Below, piece by piece: positions 33,429-42,796 of a stretch of 52,595 nucleotides of DNA. Position 1 is the stretch's first letter. The number at the start of each line of letters is the position of its first letter. The stretch is taken from NCBI RefSeq assembly GCF_937888285.1, contig NZ_CALART010000021.1, positions 1 to 52,595 of the forward strand, written 5' to 3'. The notes beneath the pieces were generated by a model. That model did not search any database, had not been told where the DNA came from, and saw only the letters and a program-made list of their open reading frames with translations. The position numbers and the translations under genes are program-made. This stretch comes from an uncultured Aquimonas sp. GTDB lineage: Bacteria; Pseudomonadota; Gammaproteobacteria; Xanthomonadales; Xanthomonadaceae.

Positions 33429-36400
33429 ATGTCCCAGAAATCTCTCAATTTCAGCGTGCTCGACAAGCACGATGCCGAGCTCGCTCGTTTGGGCGCCTTG
33501 GCCGAGCGGTACTTCATCGAAGACCCGAGCACCTGTCTGATCAAGCTTCGTCAGCTGGCCGAGGCGCTCGCCCAGCTCGTCGCCTCGCGCGCCGGCACAC
33601 TCGGATCCAACGACGAAGGCTTTGCGGACTTGCTGGTGCGGCTGCAATCCGAAGGGCTTGTGCCTCGCGACATCGCCACCTTGTTTCATCAAGTCCGCAA
33701 AGCCGGCAATTCGGCGGCGCATGAGCGTTCTGGCGACCATCGCGATGCACTCCGCATGCTGCGCTTCAGTCGCGAGCTGTCGATCTGGTATCACCGCACC
33801 TTCTTCGACCCCGACTTCGCTGCGGGTGCCTTCGTGCCACCACGCGCACCCAAGGACTCCAGCGCTGAGCTTCGCGAGGACCTCGAAGCATTGCGGCTGG
33901 AGCTCGAAGTTCATCGAGCCAGCGGAGAGATCACCGCGGAGCAGCTGCGAGCCGCCCAGGCGCTCGCAGCGCAGCTGAGCGAGGAGCGCGACATTTGGGA
34001 GCAGCTCGCGTCGGAAGCCGAGAGCGATCGCCACGCACTGAAGCAGCGCATTGCTGAACTTCAGGCAATGCACGCCGGGGATGCTCCTCAGAGGATGCAA
34101 CGTTTTGCGCGCGCCGCGCAGGCCGCGGCCAATCAACTCAAACTCAGCGAAGCCGACACCCGTCGCCTCATCGACCAGCAGCTTCAGCAAGCCGGTTGGG
34201 AGGCCGACAGCCAGCGTCTTCGATATGCCAAAGGCACGCGCCCGCAGAAGGGCAAGAACCTCGCCATCGCCGAGTGGCCGACCGAACACGGTCCTGCCGA
34301 CTATGTGCTGTTCGTTGGCCTGCGTCCGTTGGCCGTGGTGGAAGCAAAATCGCGCAGCGTCGATGTGCCCTCGGCCCTGCAGCAAAGCCGGCGCTACAGC
34401 CGGGGCTTCAAGGCTGAGGGCGGCGTGGAGCTGGCCGAAGTCAACTTTGGCGCTGACGCGGAATATCGCGTGCCGCTGGTGTACGCGACCAACGGCCGTC
34501 CCTACCTTCGCCAGCTGTCGACCAAGAGCGGCGTTTGGTTTTGTGACCTGAGAAGCGCCGAGAACCTCGCTCGCCCCCTGGATGGATGGCATAGCCCGGA
34601 AGGTCTGGTTGCACTTCTGAAGCAAGACGCGGCCGAAGCACACGCCAAGCTTGCCAACGAACCCTTCGTGTACGGCTTTCCGCTGCGCGACTATCAGCAG
34701 CTGGCCATCCAGAAGACGGAGGAGGCAATCGCCTCCGGCCAGCGCGCGCTATTGGTCGCCATGGCGACCGGCACCGGCAAAACCAAAACCTGTATCGCCC
34801 TCGTCTACCGGCTGCTGAAGACCGGCCGCTTCCGGCGCGTGTTGTTTCTGGTCGATCGCACCGCACTGGGTGAGCAGGCCCTTGGGGCGTTCAACGAAAC
34901 GCGGATGGAGAACCTGCAGACCTTCGCTGACACCTTTGGCATTCGCGGGCTGGAGGACGCCAAGCCCGAAGCCTCTACCTCGGTGCATATCGCCACGGTG
35001 CAGGGCATGGTCGCGCGCGTCTTGGGTGGCGATGAGGACAGCCCGCCGCCCACCGTCGATCAGTACGACTGCATCGTCGTGGATGAATGCCATCGCGGTT
35101 ACCTGTTGGACCGCGAGCTGTCAGACACCGAGTTGGGCTTCCGCGGGCAAGAGGACTACATCTCCAAGTACCGCCGTGTGCTCGACTACTTCGACGCCGT
35201 CAAGATCGGCCTGACTGCCACGCCGGCGCTGCACACCTCGGAGATTTTCGGCGCTCCGGTGTACTCCTACGGCTACCGCGAAGCCGTCATCGACGGCTAC
35301 CTGGTCGACTACGAGCCGCCGCTGCAGATCAAGACCGAACTCTCCAGCCAGGGAATTCGCTGGCGTGTCGGAGAGGAGGTCATGCGCTACATGCTGATCA
35401 GCGGCGAGGTCGAGCTGTTTCAGGCGCCCGATGACATCAAGCTCGAAGTCGACGACTTCAACCGCAAGGTCGTCACCGAGAGCTTCAACCGCGTGGTCTG
35501 CGATTACCTGGCCGGCGAGCTCGATCCCGCCGGCCAACGCAAGACCCTCATCTTCTGCGCCAACGATGCGCATGCCGAGTTGGTGGTGCACCTGCTCAAG
35601 CAAGCCTTTGCTCACCGCTACGGCAGCGTTGAAGACGACGCCGTGGTCAAGATCACCGGCCGCGCGGACAAGCCGAGCGAGCTGATCCGCCGCTATCGCA
35701 ACGAGCGCCTGCCGAATGTGGCCGTGACGGTCGACCTGCTCACCACCGGCATCGACGTGCCGCGCATCTGCAATCTGGTGTTCCTGCGGCGAATCAGCAG
35801 CCGCATTCTGTTCGATCAGATGTTGGGCCGAGCCACACGCCTCTGCCCCGACATCGAGCCCGGCGTGGACAAAGAAAGCTTCCGTGTCTTCGATGCCGTG
35901 CGCATCTTCGAAGCCCTCGACAAGCTCACCGCCATGCGGCCGGTGGTGGTCAACCCCAACATCGCCTTTGAGCAGTTGGAGAGCGAGCTGGGCAGCCTGC
36001 AGGACGAAGCCGCGCTCAGCCTCACGCGCGATCAGTTCGTGGCCAAGCTGCAGCGCAAGCGTCGCCATTTGGGCGACGAGACTCGTGCGCAGGTCGAAAC
36101 CTTGCTGGGTGCTCCGCTGCAAGCCAGCCTCAAGCACCTGCGCACCTTGCCGCCGGGCGAGCTGCGCGCCTGGTTTGCCCAGCGCGCAGGCATCGGCCGT
36201 TTGCTGGATCGCAAAGGCGAAGGCGAGGAGCCCAGCGTGCTGGTGTCCGCCCATCCCGACCGCCTGCTGGAAGTCACGCCCGGCTTCGGTGAGGCCACGC
36301 GGCCGGAAGACTACCTGCAAGCATTTGTCGAATTCATCCGCAGCCATGGCAACGAGATCCCTGCCTTGCTCACCGTGCTGCAGCGCCCGCGCGAACTCAC

Positions 36401-36839
36401 CCGCAAGCAGCTGCGCGAGCTCGCCATCGCGCTGGATCAGGCCGGCTATAGCGAGACCAAGCTCAACACCGCGTGGCGGGCCATGACCAATCAGGACATC
36501 GCCGCCCGCATCATCGGCCATATCCGTCGTGCAGCGATCGGCGACCCACTGCTGCCCTACGCGGAGCGCGTGGAGCACGCGCTGCAGAAAGTCCTTTCGC
36601 GGCCGCCCCACGGCCGCCCTTGGACAGACCCGCAGCGGCGCTGGCTGCGCAGCATTGCCGAGCAGACCAAAGCCAACGGCATCGTTGATCGTGAAGCGCT
36701 GGACGACCCCGACCTGTTGTTCCGTCGCGACGGCGGCGGCTTCAGCCGGCTCGATCGCACCTTCGATGGGCAGCTGCTGCAAACCTTGCAGGCCTTCAAC
36801 GACGCGATCTGGTCGCCCTCGGACCAACCCGCTGCCTGA
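33429..36839 (+). CDS. hsdR: Type I restriction enzyme, R (restriction/translocase) subunit
   Basis: This 1136-residue motor-nuclease cuts DNA lacking the host methyl mark after ATP-driven translocation. An N-terminal DUF4145-like domain (about 15-125) is joined by a coiled coil (about 145-215) to the nuclease domain, where Asp291 and Glu305-Lys307 (VVEAK) form the PD-(D/E)XK core. The SF2 helicase follows, with Walker A ATGTGKT (Lys451) and DECH box (Asp552-His555). A later motif TTGIDVPRICN leads into a C-terminal EcoEI-type domain. The DUF4145 extension is an addition to the minimal HsdR. hsdM begins 86 bp downstream. The motifs look intact, so an active enzyme is expected. Confidence 0.93.
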   Translation: MSQKSLNFSVLDKHDAELARLGALAERYFIEDPSTCLIKLRQLAEALAQLVASRAGTLGSNDEGFADLLVRLQSEGLVPRDIATLFHQVRKAGNSAAHERSGDHRDALRMLRFSRELSIWYHRTFFDPDFAAGAFVPPRAPKDSSAELREDLEALRLELEVHRASGEITAEQLRAAQALAAQLSEERDIWEQLASEAESDRHALKQRIAELQAMHAGDAPQRMQRFARAAQAAANQLKLSEADTRRLIDQQLQQAGWEADSQRLRYAKGTRPQKGKNLAIAEWPTEHGPADYVLFVGLRPLAVVEAKSRSVDVPSALQQSRRYSRGFKAEGGVELAEVNFGADAEYRVPLVYATNGRPYLRQLSTKSGVWFCDLRSAENLARPLDGWHSPEGLVALLKQDAAEAHAKLANEPFVYGFPLRDYQQLAIQKTEEAIASGQRALLVAMATGTGKTKTCIALVYRLLKTGRFRRVLFLVDRTALGEQALGAFNETRMENLQTFADTFGIRGLEDAKPEASTSVHIATVQGMVARVLGGDEDSPPPTVDQYDCIVVDECHRGYLLDRELSDTELGFRGQEDYISKYRRVLDYFDAVKIGLTATPALHTSEIFGAPVYSYGYREAVIDGYLVDYEPPLQIKTELSSQGIRWRVGEEVMRYMLISGEVELFQAPDDIKLEVDDFNRKVVTESFNRVVCDYLAGELDPAGQRKTLIFCANDAHAELVVHLLKQAFAHRYGSVEDDAVVKITGRADKPSELIRRYRNERLPNVAVTVDLLTTGIDVPRICNLVFLRRISSRILFDQMLGRATRLCPDIEPGVDKESFRVFDAVRIFEALDKLTAMRPVVVNPNIAFEQLESELGSLQDEAALSLTRDQFVAKLQRKRRHLGDETRAQVETLLGAPLQASLKHLRTLPPGELRAWFAQRAGIGRLLDRKGEGEEPSVLVSAHPDRLLEVTPGFGEATRPEDYLQAFVEFIRSHGNEIPALLTVLQRPRELTRKQLRELAIALDQAGYSETKLNTAWRAMTNQDIAARIIGHIRRAAIGDPLLPYAERVEHALQKVLSRPPHGRPWTDPQRRWLRSIAEQTKANGIVDREALDDPDLLFRRDGGGFSRLDRTFDGQLLQTLQAFNDAIWSPSDQPAA

Positions 36840-36925
36840 GCGCCAATAGCCGGCCCCGCAGCGGGTACGATCCACCCCCTTGGCGCACATCGCATCGATG
36901 GCGTCGGTCCAATGAGTTGATCCCC

Positions 36926-38521
36926 ATGTCCAACCCCAACGCCACGCTCGATGTCGGCGCCAAGCTGTGGTCTCTGTGCCATGTGCTGCGCGACGACGGT
37001 GTTACCTACCACCAGTACCTGAGCGAGCTGACCTACCTGCTGTTCCTCAAGATGATGAAGGAGACAGGGCAGGAGGATCGGCTTACCGTCTGGAAGCTTG
37101 AAGACCCCAAGAAGAAGAACGGACCGAAAGTTCAACAGCCCGGCACCCGCTGGGACGACCTGCTCAACGCCTCGGCCCCCGATCGGCTGGATACCTACAA
37201 AGAGATGCTGCTCGACTACGGCCTGCACGGCCGCGGCGCGGTGCAGCAGATCTACGCCAACGCCAACACCTTCATCACCAAGCCGGCCACGCTCAGCAAG
37301 CTGGTCACCGACATCGACAGCCTGGACTGGTACAGCGTTGACCGCGACGACCTGGGCGACCTGTACGAAGACCTGTTGGAGCGTAACGCCGGCGAGAAGA
37401 AGAGCGGCGCCGGCCAGTACTTCACGCCCCGGCATCTGATCGACAGCATCGTGGCCGTCATGCAGCCGCAGCTGGGCGACGTCATCCAGGATCCAGCGGC
37501 CGGCACCTGTGGTTTCTTGATCGCGGCCAACAACTACCTGCGCCGGCACAACGACTTCGACAGCCTCAGCGAAGAGGCGCAGCGCAAGTACCGGCTCCAC
37601 ACCTTCCACGGCATGGAGCTGGTGCAGGACACCCACCGTCTGGCACTGATGAACATGCTGCTGCACGGCATCGAAGGCGGCGTGCTCTACGGCGACACCC
37701 TGAGCAATGACCACTATCAGCTACCGGACGCCACGCTGATCCTCAGCAACCCGCCGTTCGGCACCAAGAAGGGCGGCGGCCTGCCCACGCGAAATGACCT
37801 CACCTTCGAAACCAGCAACAAGCAGTTCGCCTTCCTGCAGCACATCTACCGCGCGCTGAAGCCCGGCGGCCGCGCAGCCGTGGTGCTGCCCGACAACGTG
37901 CTGTTCGAGAGCAACATCGGCACCGACATCCGGCGCGACCTGATGGACAAGTGCAATCTGCACACCCTCCTGCGCCTGCCCACCGGCATCTTCTACGCCC
38001 AGGGCGTGAAGACGAATGTGTTGTTTTTCACCCGCGGCGAAACCGACAAGGGCAATACCAAGGAAGTGTGGGTTTACGACATGCGGGCCAATATGCCCGC
38101 CTTCGGCAAGCGCACGCCCTTCACGCGCGACTACTTCCGCACGCCGCCCGATGCGCCGCCCAGCCAGCCGCGCGACAAATTCGAGGACGTGTTCGGCAGC
38201 GACCCGCAAGGCGGGCCGGCTGCGCTGGCGGCACGGCAGGACAGCGGCGAGGCGGGCCGCTGGCGCCGATTCACGCGCGAGCAGATCGCGCAGCGCGGCG
38301 ACAGCCTGGACATCAGTTGGCTCAAGGACACCGGCGCTGCGTCCGCCGATCAGTCGCGTGACGATCCTTCAATCGTGGCCGGGCTAGCGCTCAAGGAGTT
38401 GAACGCCGCAGTCTCTGAGCTGCGCTCGCTACTGGAGGAATTGGGCGAGGACCCGGATTCGATGTTGGAGGCAGCGATTGCCGAGGAGTCGTCGGGCGAT
38501 GGCGAAGGGCTAGTCGCATGA
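36926..38521 (+). CDS. hsdM: Type I restriction enzyme, M (methyltransferase) subunit
   Basis: This 531-residue N6-adenine DNA methyltransferase has an N-terminal HsdM helical domain (about 8-140). The S-adenosylmethionine motif is DPAAGTCGF (Asp189), and the catalytic motif NPPF (Asn275) is typical of adenine-N6 enzymes. The ATG at 36926 is used; a TTG three codons earlier is less likely. It overlaps hsdS by four bases (ATGA), so M and S are made together. The target sequence is set by the S subunit and cannot be predicted here. Confidence 0.95.
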   Translation: MSNPNATLDVGAKLWSLCHVLRDDGVTYHQYLSELTYLLFLKMMKETGQEDRLTVWKLEDPKKKNGPKVQQPGTRWDDLLNASAPDRLDTYKEMLLDYGLHGRGAVQQIYANANTFITKPATLSKLVTDIDSLDWYSVDRDDLGDLYEDLLERNAGEKKSGAGQYFTPRHLIDSIVAVMQPQLGDVIQDPAAGTCGFLIAANNYLRRHNDFDSLSEEAQRKYRLHTFHGMELVQDTHRLALMNMLLHGIEGGVLYGDTLSNDHYQLPDATLILSNPPFGTKKGGGLPTRNDLTFETSNKQFAFLQHIYRALKPGGRAAVVLPDNVLFESNIGTDIRRDLMDKCNLHTLLRLPTGIFYAQGVKTNVLFFTRGETDKGNTKEVWVYDMRANMPAFGKRTPFTRDYFRTPPDAPPSQPRDKFEDVFGSDPQGGPAALAARQDSGEAGRWRRFTREQIAQRGDSLDISWLKDTGAASADQSRDDPSIVAGLALKELNAAVSELRSLLEELGEDPDSMLEAAIAEESSGDGEGLVA

Positions 38522-40086
38522 CTGGCTCTGCGACGAACGCCAGCGATCTTCCAGATGGCTGGGAGGTGGCGTCATTCGGCGAACTGAACTCATTCAGCAG
38601 TGGGACCATCAATCCGGCCTCGCGGCCGGACGAGGTCTTTGAACTCTACAGCGTACCGAGCTTTCCAACTGGGCGTCCCGAGCAGCTTCCAGGTCACGCA
38701 ATCGGCTCGACGAAGCAGACGGTGAGTCCTGGTGATGTTCTCGTTTGCAAGATCAACCCTCGCATCAACCGTGTCTGGGAGGTAGGCCCCCTTGGCGATC
38801 TCGAGCAGATCGCTTCATCAGAGTGGATCGGCTTTCGATCTGACGCCTTGGTACCCCGGTTTGCGAAGCACTACTTCAGCGAACCCTCGTTCCGCTCGCT
38901 CTTGTGCAGTGAGGTATCGGGCGTCGGTGGCTCCCTGACTCGTGCCCAGCCCAGTCGCGTGGCCGCGTATCCCGTCCCCGTTGCGCCACGGGCTGAACAG
39001 ACCCGTATCGCCGACCAACTCGACACCCTCCTGGCGCGCATCCAAGCCTGCCAGGACCGCCTAGAGGCGATCCCGGCGTTGCTCAAGCGGTTTCGGAGCG
39101 CTGTTCTGGATGCAGCGGCCTCGGGCGCGCTGATCGACGAAAACGGACCGCCAGCAGATGTCGTCAAGCTTGGCTCGGTCCTCGCCGAGCCAATGCGCAA
39201 TGGCAAGTCGGTAAGGGACGGTAGCGGGCTGAAGGTCCTGCGCCTTACCGCATTGAAGCAATCAGGAATTGATCTGACAGCAACGAAAACCGGCGACTGG
39301 ACTGGCGTAAGGGACGTGCAGCGTTTTGTGATTCGAGACGGTGACTACTTGGTCTCGCGAGGCAACGGCTCCAAGGAATTGGTGGGGCGCGGGGGCAAAG
39401 TTGCCAACTGCTCTGACGATGTCGCTTTCCCTGACACCATGATCCGGATTCGACCTGACACGTCACGCCTCCTGCCCGACTACTTGGATGTTGTTTGGGC
39501 TGCACCTGTCGTTCGGAAGCAGATCGAGGCAGCCGCAAAGACAACCGCCGGCATCTGGAAGGTTTCGCAACCAGACCTTGAAGGCGTTGCATTCCCTCTA
39601 CCGTCGATAGAACACCAGGCTTCGATCGTTCAGCGCGTTCAGGCACTCATGAACCTCGCTAGCGAGATCGAACGTCGTCATGACGCGAGCGCAAAGCAAG
39701 TCCTCCGGCTCACGCCGCTCACCCTTGCCAAGGCCTTCCGCGGCGAACTCGTTCCGCAAGACCCCAACGACGAGCCGGCCAGCGCCATTCTGACGGAACT
39801 AAGAGCCACCGATGCACAAGCTGCGTTGGAGACAACGCGCAGACCTGCGAAGACACTGGGGAAGCGACCGACCGTGAGAAAATTAGGAAAGGAAACCGTC
39901 AGGGCTGCGATTCTGAATTTCAAGATGGATCGCTTCTCGTTTAACGACCTAAGGGCGCAGGTATCAGGCGATTACGAGCATCTGAAGACAGCGCTCTTCG
40001 AGTTGCTGGAAGAACCAAGCCCGGTTGTCCGGCAGGTCTTTGACGAGGAGAGCAAAGCGATGCAGCTCGTGCGAGCGAAGCCGTGA
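38518..40086 (+). CDS. hsdS: Type I restriction enzyme, S (specificity) subunit, with C-terminal extension
   Basis: This 522-residue subunit has two target recognition domains (about 10-155 and 215-360). Each is followed by a helical spacer (about 160-200 and 370-405), the standard two-half design for a bipartite site. The usual ending KAFRGELVPQDPNDEPAS lies at 405-422. A further 100 residues follow, containing a compact segment (about 458-518, KETVRAAILNF and HLKTALFELLEEPSPVVRQVF) that looks like a winged helix. The gene appears more A/T-rich than hsdR. It overlaps hsdM before it and the ATPase gene after it. Confidence 0.92.
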   Translation: MTGSATNASDLPDGWEVASFGELNSFSSGTINPASRPDEVFELYSVPSFPTGRPEQLPGHAIGSTKQTVSPGDVLVCKINPRINRVWEVGPLGDLEQIASSEWIGFRSDALVPRFAKHYFSEPSFRSLLCSEVSGVGGSLTRAQPSRVAAYPVPVAPRAEQTRIADQLDTLLARIQACQDRLEAIPALLKRFRSAVLDAAASGALIDENGPPADVVKLGSVLAEPMRNGKSVRDGSGLKVLRLTALKQSGIDLTATKTGDWTGVRDVQRFVIRDGDYLVSRGNGSKELVGRGGKVANCSDDVAFPDTMIRIRPDTSRLLPDYLDVVWAAPVVRKQIEAAAKTTAGIWKVSQPDLEGVAFPLPSIEHQASIVQRVQALMNLASEIERRHDASAKQVLRLTPLTLAKAFRGELVPQDPNDEPASAILTELRATDAQAALETTRRPAKTLGKRPTVRKLGKETVRAAILNFKMDRFSFNDLRAQVSGDYEHLKTALFELLEEPSPVVRQVFDEESKAMQLVRAKP

Positions 40087-41705
40087 AGCTCACCCGCGTC
40101 CGCATCATTAAGGCGTCGACCTGTGGCGGGCTACTTGACGGGCTCGATATCAGCTTGCGAGGAACGCAGAACGGGCCCGAGCCATTCAATCCGCTCTGTC
40201 TTGTCGGACCTAACGGAGCGGGGAAGTCGCAGTTTCTTCAGGTGGTTGCCGAGGCGTTCCAGACTGTGTTCCACGCCTGTGTTCCGAATGAGGAGCGCGC
40301 GAAAGGAAATGAGGATCTTCAGTTCGAGATCGAGTACGTGCTTCGCCCCAAGGGGACCAGCGCGCCGTTGTTCGTTCGGCTTTCTCGCCGCAGTGAAGGC
40401 AAACGGCGCCCAGTGCTCAAGGTGGAAAGGAAAGATGGTCTTGAGTGGGTTGAATGCTCGTTGGAGGAGCCTGCGACCCACGAACTTCTCCCCTCGCGTG
40501 TCGTTGGCTACACGTCTGGCGACAACGAGACCCTGAGCCTGCCGTTCCTCGTGAGCCGTAGCGGCTATGCCGACGCAGTCGGCAAGCGGGCGCTGAGCAA
40601 TGATTCTATCGAAAATTCTCAGCCAATTGCCGATACGCGGCTGATGCTCGTGGACTACGGCACGCACCTCGAGGTGCTCGCCGCCAACCTGCTCCTTGGG
40701 TCTGCGCAGGAGAGGTCTGCATTGCTCCAAGACGCAAAGCTCAGCGACCTCCATTCGTTCCGTTGCGTAATTCAACTGGCACACCGCGCCGTCCCGAAGC
40801 TTTCAGCCCGTGAGTCGGCAACGCGGAAGCGCAAAGGTGTGCAGCTGACCGATGAGCTTGAGCGCTACATCGACCAGCTGAGACGGTGCTCGACCTGCCA
40901 CGCCTACGACGAGAAGACTGAGACCTACGTCTTTGACTTCCTGCTGACGGACGAAACGCGCATGGCTTTTCTGTCGTTCTGGGCGTCCACACTCGAGCTG
41001 TACTCGGCGCTTCACAAGCTAGCGATGCTGAATGACCTGGCGATTCCGAAGGTCACTCGTGAACGATTGCTGCGCGACATCAAGACGCGGCGCTTCGCAT
41101 CGCGTTTGCCGGAACCGCAAGATGAAGACCGGGTCTTCCGCTTTGAGCAAGTTCGGTTCACACCTAAGTTCGGTCAAGGTGTTGTTGACTATGTGTCGCT
41201 CTCCGACGGCGAGCACCAGCTCGCGCAGATTCTTGGAACAATGTGCATGGCATCGTTTCCCAACGTGCTGTTTCTGTTTGACGAACCGGAGTCGCATTTC
41301 AACCCACAGTGGCGCGTCAAGTTCATTTCGCGGCTGATGGATCTGCCCACGGCGAGCGGTAAGCGCGGCGAAGCGGGAAGTGGGGCCGCACAGCAGGACT
41401 GCCTGCTGACAACGCACTCGCCGTTTGTCCCGTCGGACATGCCGCGAACCAATGTGCTGATCTTCAAGAAGGGCGACTCCAAGGTGGAGGTTCGCCGACC
41501 TGACATCGAGACCTTCGGCACAACTTTCGATGCAATTCTGGGAGAGTGCTTCGACGTTCGACCGCCGATGTCGGAACTGCCGCGACGTGAGATCAAAGAA
41601 TTGATGGCCAGCGAGGACGCGGAAGCAATAAAGGACGGCATCGAGAAGTTAGGAGACTCAGTCGAAAAGGTGTTCTTGATGGACCACCTTCGCCAGATTT
41701 CTTAG
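40083..41705 (+). CDS. ABC-type AAA ATPase of restriction locus, PtuA-like
   Basis: This 540-residue ATPase resembles the restriction-system-associated AAA ATPases and the PtuA subunit of Septu. Walker A GPNGAGKS is at 42-49, the signature-like LSDGEHQ at 373-379, Walker B LFLFDEPESHF with Asp400-Glu401, and the H-loop His445 in TTHSPFVPSD. The insertion between Walker A and signature (about 60-370) is long and helical. Its GTG start overlaps the hsdS TGA by four bases, so synthesis is tied to the specificity subunit. The HNH gene follows after 17 nt. An energy-dependent sensor or effector role is inferred. Confidence 0.85.
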   Translation: MKLTRVRIIKASTCGGLLDGLDISLRGTQNGPEPFNPLCLVGPNGAGKSQFLQVVAEAFQTVFHACVPNEERAKGNEDLQFEIEYVLRPKGTSAPLFVRLSRRSEGKRRPVLKVERKDGLEWVECSLEEPATHELLPSRVVGYTSGDNETLSLPFLVSRSGYADAVGKRALSNDSIENSQPIADTRLMLVDYGTHLEVLAANLLLGSAQERSALLQDAKLSDLHSFRCVIQLAHRAVPKLSARESATRKRKGVQLTDELERYIDQLRRCSTCHAYDEKTETYVFDFLLTDETRMAFLSFWASTLELYSALHKLAMLNDLAIPKVTRERLLRDIKTRRFASRLPEPQDEDRVFRFEQVRFTPKFGQGVVDYVSLSDGEHQLAQILGTMCMASFPNVLFLFDEPESHFNPQWRVKFISRLMDLPTASGKRGEAGSGAAQQDCLLTTHSPFVPSDMPRTNVLIFKKGDSKVEVRRPDIETFGTTFDAILGECFDVRPPMSELPRREIKELMASEDAEAIKDGIEKLGDSVEKVFLMDHLRQIS

Positions 41706-41722
41706 CAAGAGTCCGCATAGCG

Positions 41723-42796
41723 ATGTTTTTCGGCTACCCACTTGCTGCGACGCAAAACAATTGGCTTCACGAGTGCGTGCTGGCAGCGGTCAAGAACGTG
41801 CACGCTTTGGTAGACGCTGGGAAACGCTACCCGGCCTGGCCCAACATCCTGCCTGACAAGTACCGAGAAATGCTGAAGTCGCGCACTGGGCTGCGAGACC
41901 GGTTCAAGGCGTACAACCTGGCGCTGCGGACGCTATCGTCGAAGGGTGAGAGGGACGGCGTTCTCGCCGCCGTCACCGATCAGAACCGTATTGAGGAACT
42001 GCTGTCCAACGCCTGCAACTGCGTGGCGCTCGAAGCGCTGCCTGCGGCTATTCGTGAGGCTGTGACCGCGCTTTTTGACTTTGCTTTCGCACTGCTCACG
42101 GATCTCGGGGTTCGTGATGAGCACTATAAGGCTATCTACGACTCGGCGATCGCACATGTCTGCCCGTTCTGCGGCACAGAGTACTTCGATGCACCTGGGG
42201 CACCGCGCGAGGCCTTGGACCACTACCTTGCCAAGAGTCGCTACCCTTTTGCAGCCGCCAACTTGCGCAACCTCGTACCTATGGGGCACAAGTGCAACTC
42301 GAACTACAAACTCGCGATTGACCTGCTTTTCGACGGGGATGGCGTGCGTCGCGTGGCCTTCGACCCCTACAACCATACCGAGATCAAATTGGTGCTCGAC
42401 GACAGTGATCCGTTCGACGGCTCAACACCCGCCATGCCTTGCTGGACGATCAAGTTTGAGCCTGACGTACCAGCTGTGCTGACCTGGGACGCTGTGTTCT
42501 CCATTCGCGAGCGCTTCCGACGAGACCATCTCGACGAAGGCTACCCGGCGTGGCTGTGGGACTTTCGTAACTGGGCGCAAAGCGCGCAACAACCTAGCGA
42601 TACCGACGCTGACTTGATTGAAGCGCTTAAGCGGTACGAGCGATTTTGCGCGGGCGGCGGCATGCGAGAGAGAGCATTCCTAAAGGCCGCAGTCTTCAGA
42701 ATGCTACGACTCCGGTGCGAAGAGGGAAATGATCGGTTAAAGCAGCTTCTGCGAGATCTACTCGCCGAGTCGTCTCCTCCAGTAGGTTGCGCATGA
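41723..42796 (+). CDS. HNH endonuclease, PtuB-like
   Basis: This 357-residue protein has a zinc-binding HNH nuclease core at about 147-196. It contains CPFCG (Cys147, Cys150), DHYLAKSRYP with the candidate general base His167, NLVP with Asn183, and HKCNSNYK ending the motif. This DHYLPK-NLVP-CN pattern is that of PtuB of Septu and of related HNH effectors. A helical region (about 1-130) precedes the core and another (about 260-357) follows. With the ATPase before it, it forms a PtuAB-like pair. Its stop overlaps the next gene by ATGA. Confidence 0.82.
   Translation: MFFGYPLAATQNNWLHECVLAAVKNVHALVDAGKRYPAWPNILPDKYREMLKSRTGLRDRFKAYNLALRTLSSKGERDGVLAAVTDQNRIEELLSNACNCVALEALPAAIREAVTALFDFAFALLTDLGVRDEHYKAIYDSAIAHVCPFCGTEYFDAPGAPREALDHYLAKSRYPFAAANLRNLVPMGHKCNSNYKLAIDLLFDGDGVRRVAFDPYNHTEIKLVLDDSDPFDGSTPAMPCWTIKFEPDVPAVLTWDAVFSIRERFRRDHLDEGYPAWLWDFRNWAQSAQQPSDTDADLIEALKRYERFCAGGGMRERAFLKAAVFRMLRLRCEEGNDRLKQLLRDLLAESSPPVGCA

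Noticed and set aside
40083..42796. Retron with PtuAB effector
   Set aside because: The ATPase-HNH pair also occurs with some retrons, but no reverse transcriptase motif or ncRNA-sized gap is seen in 32-44 kb.
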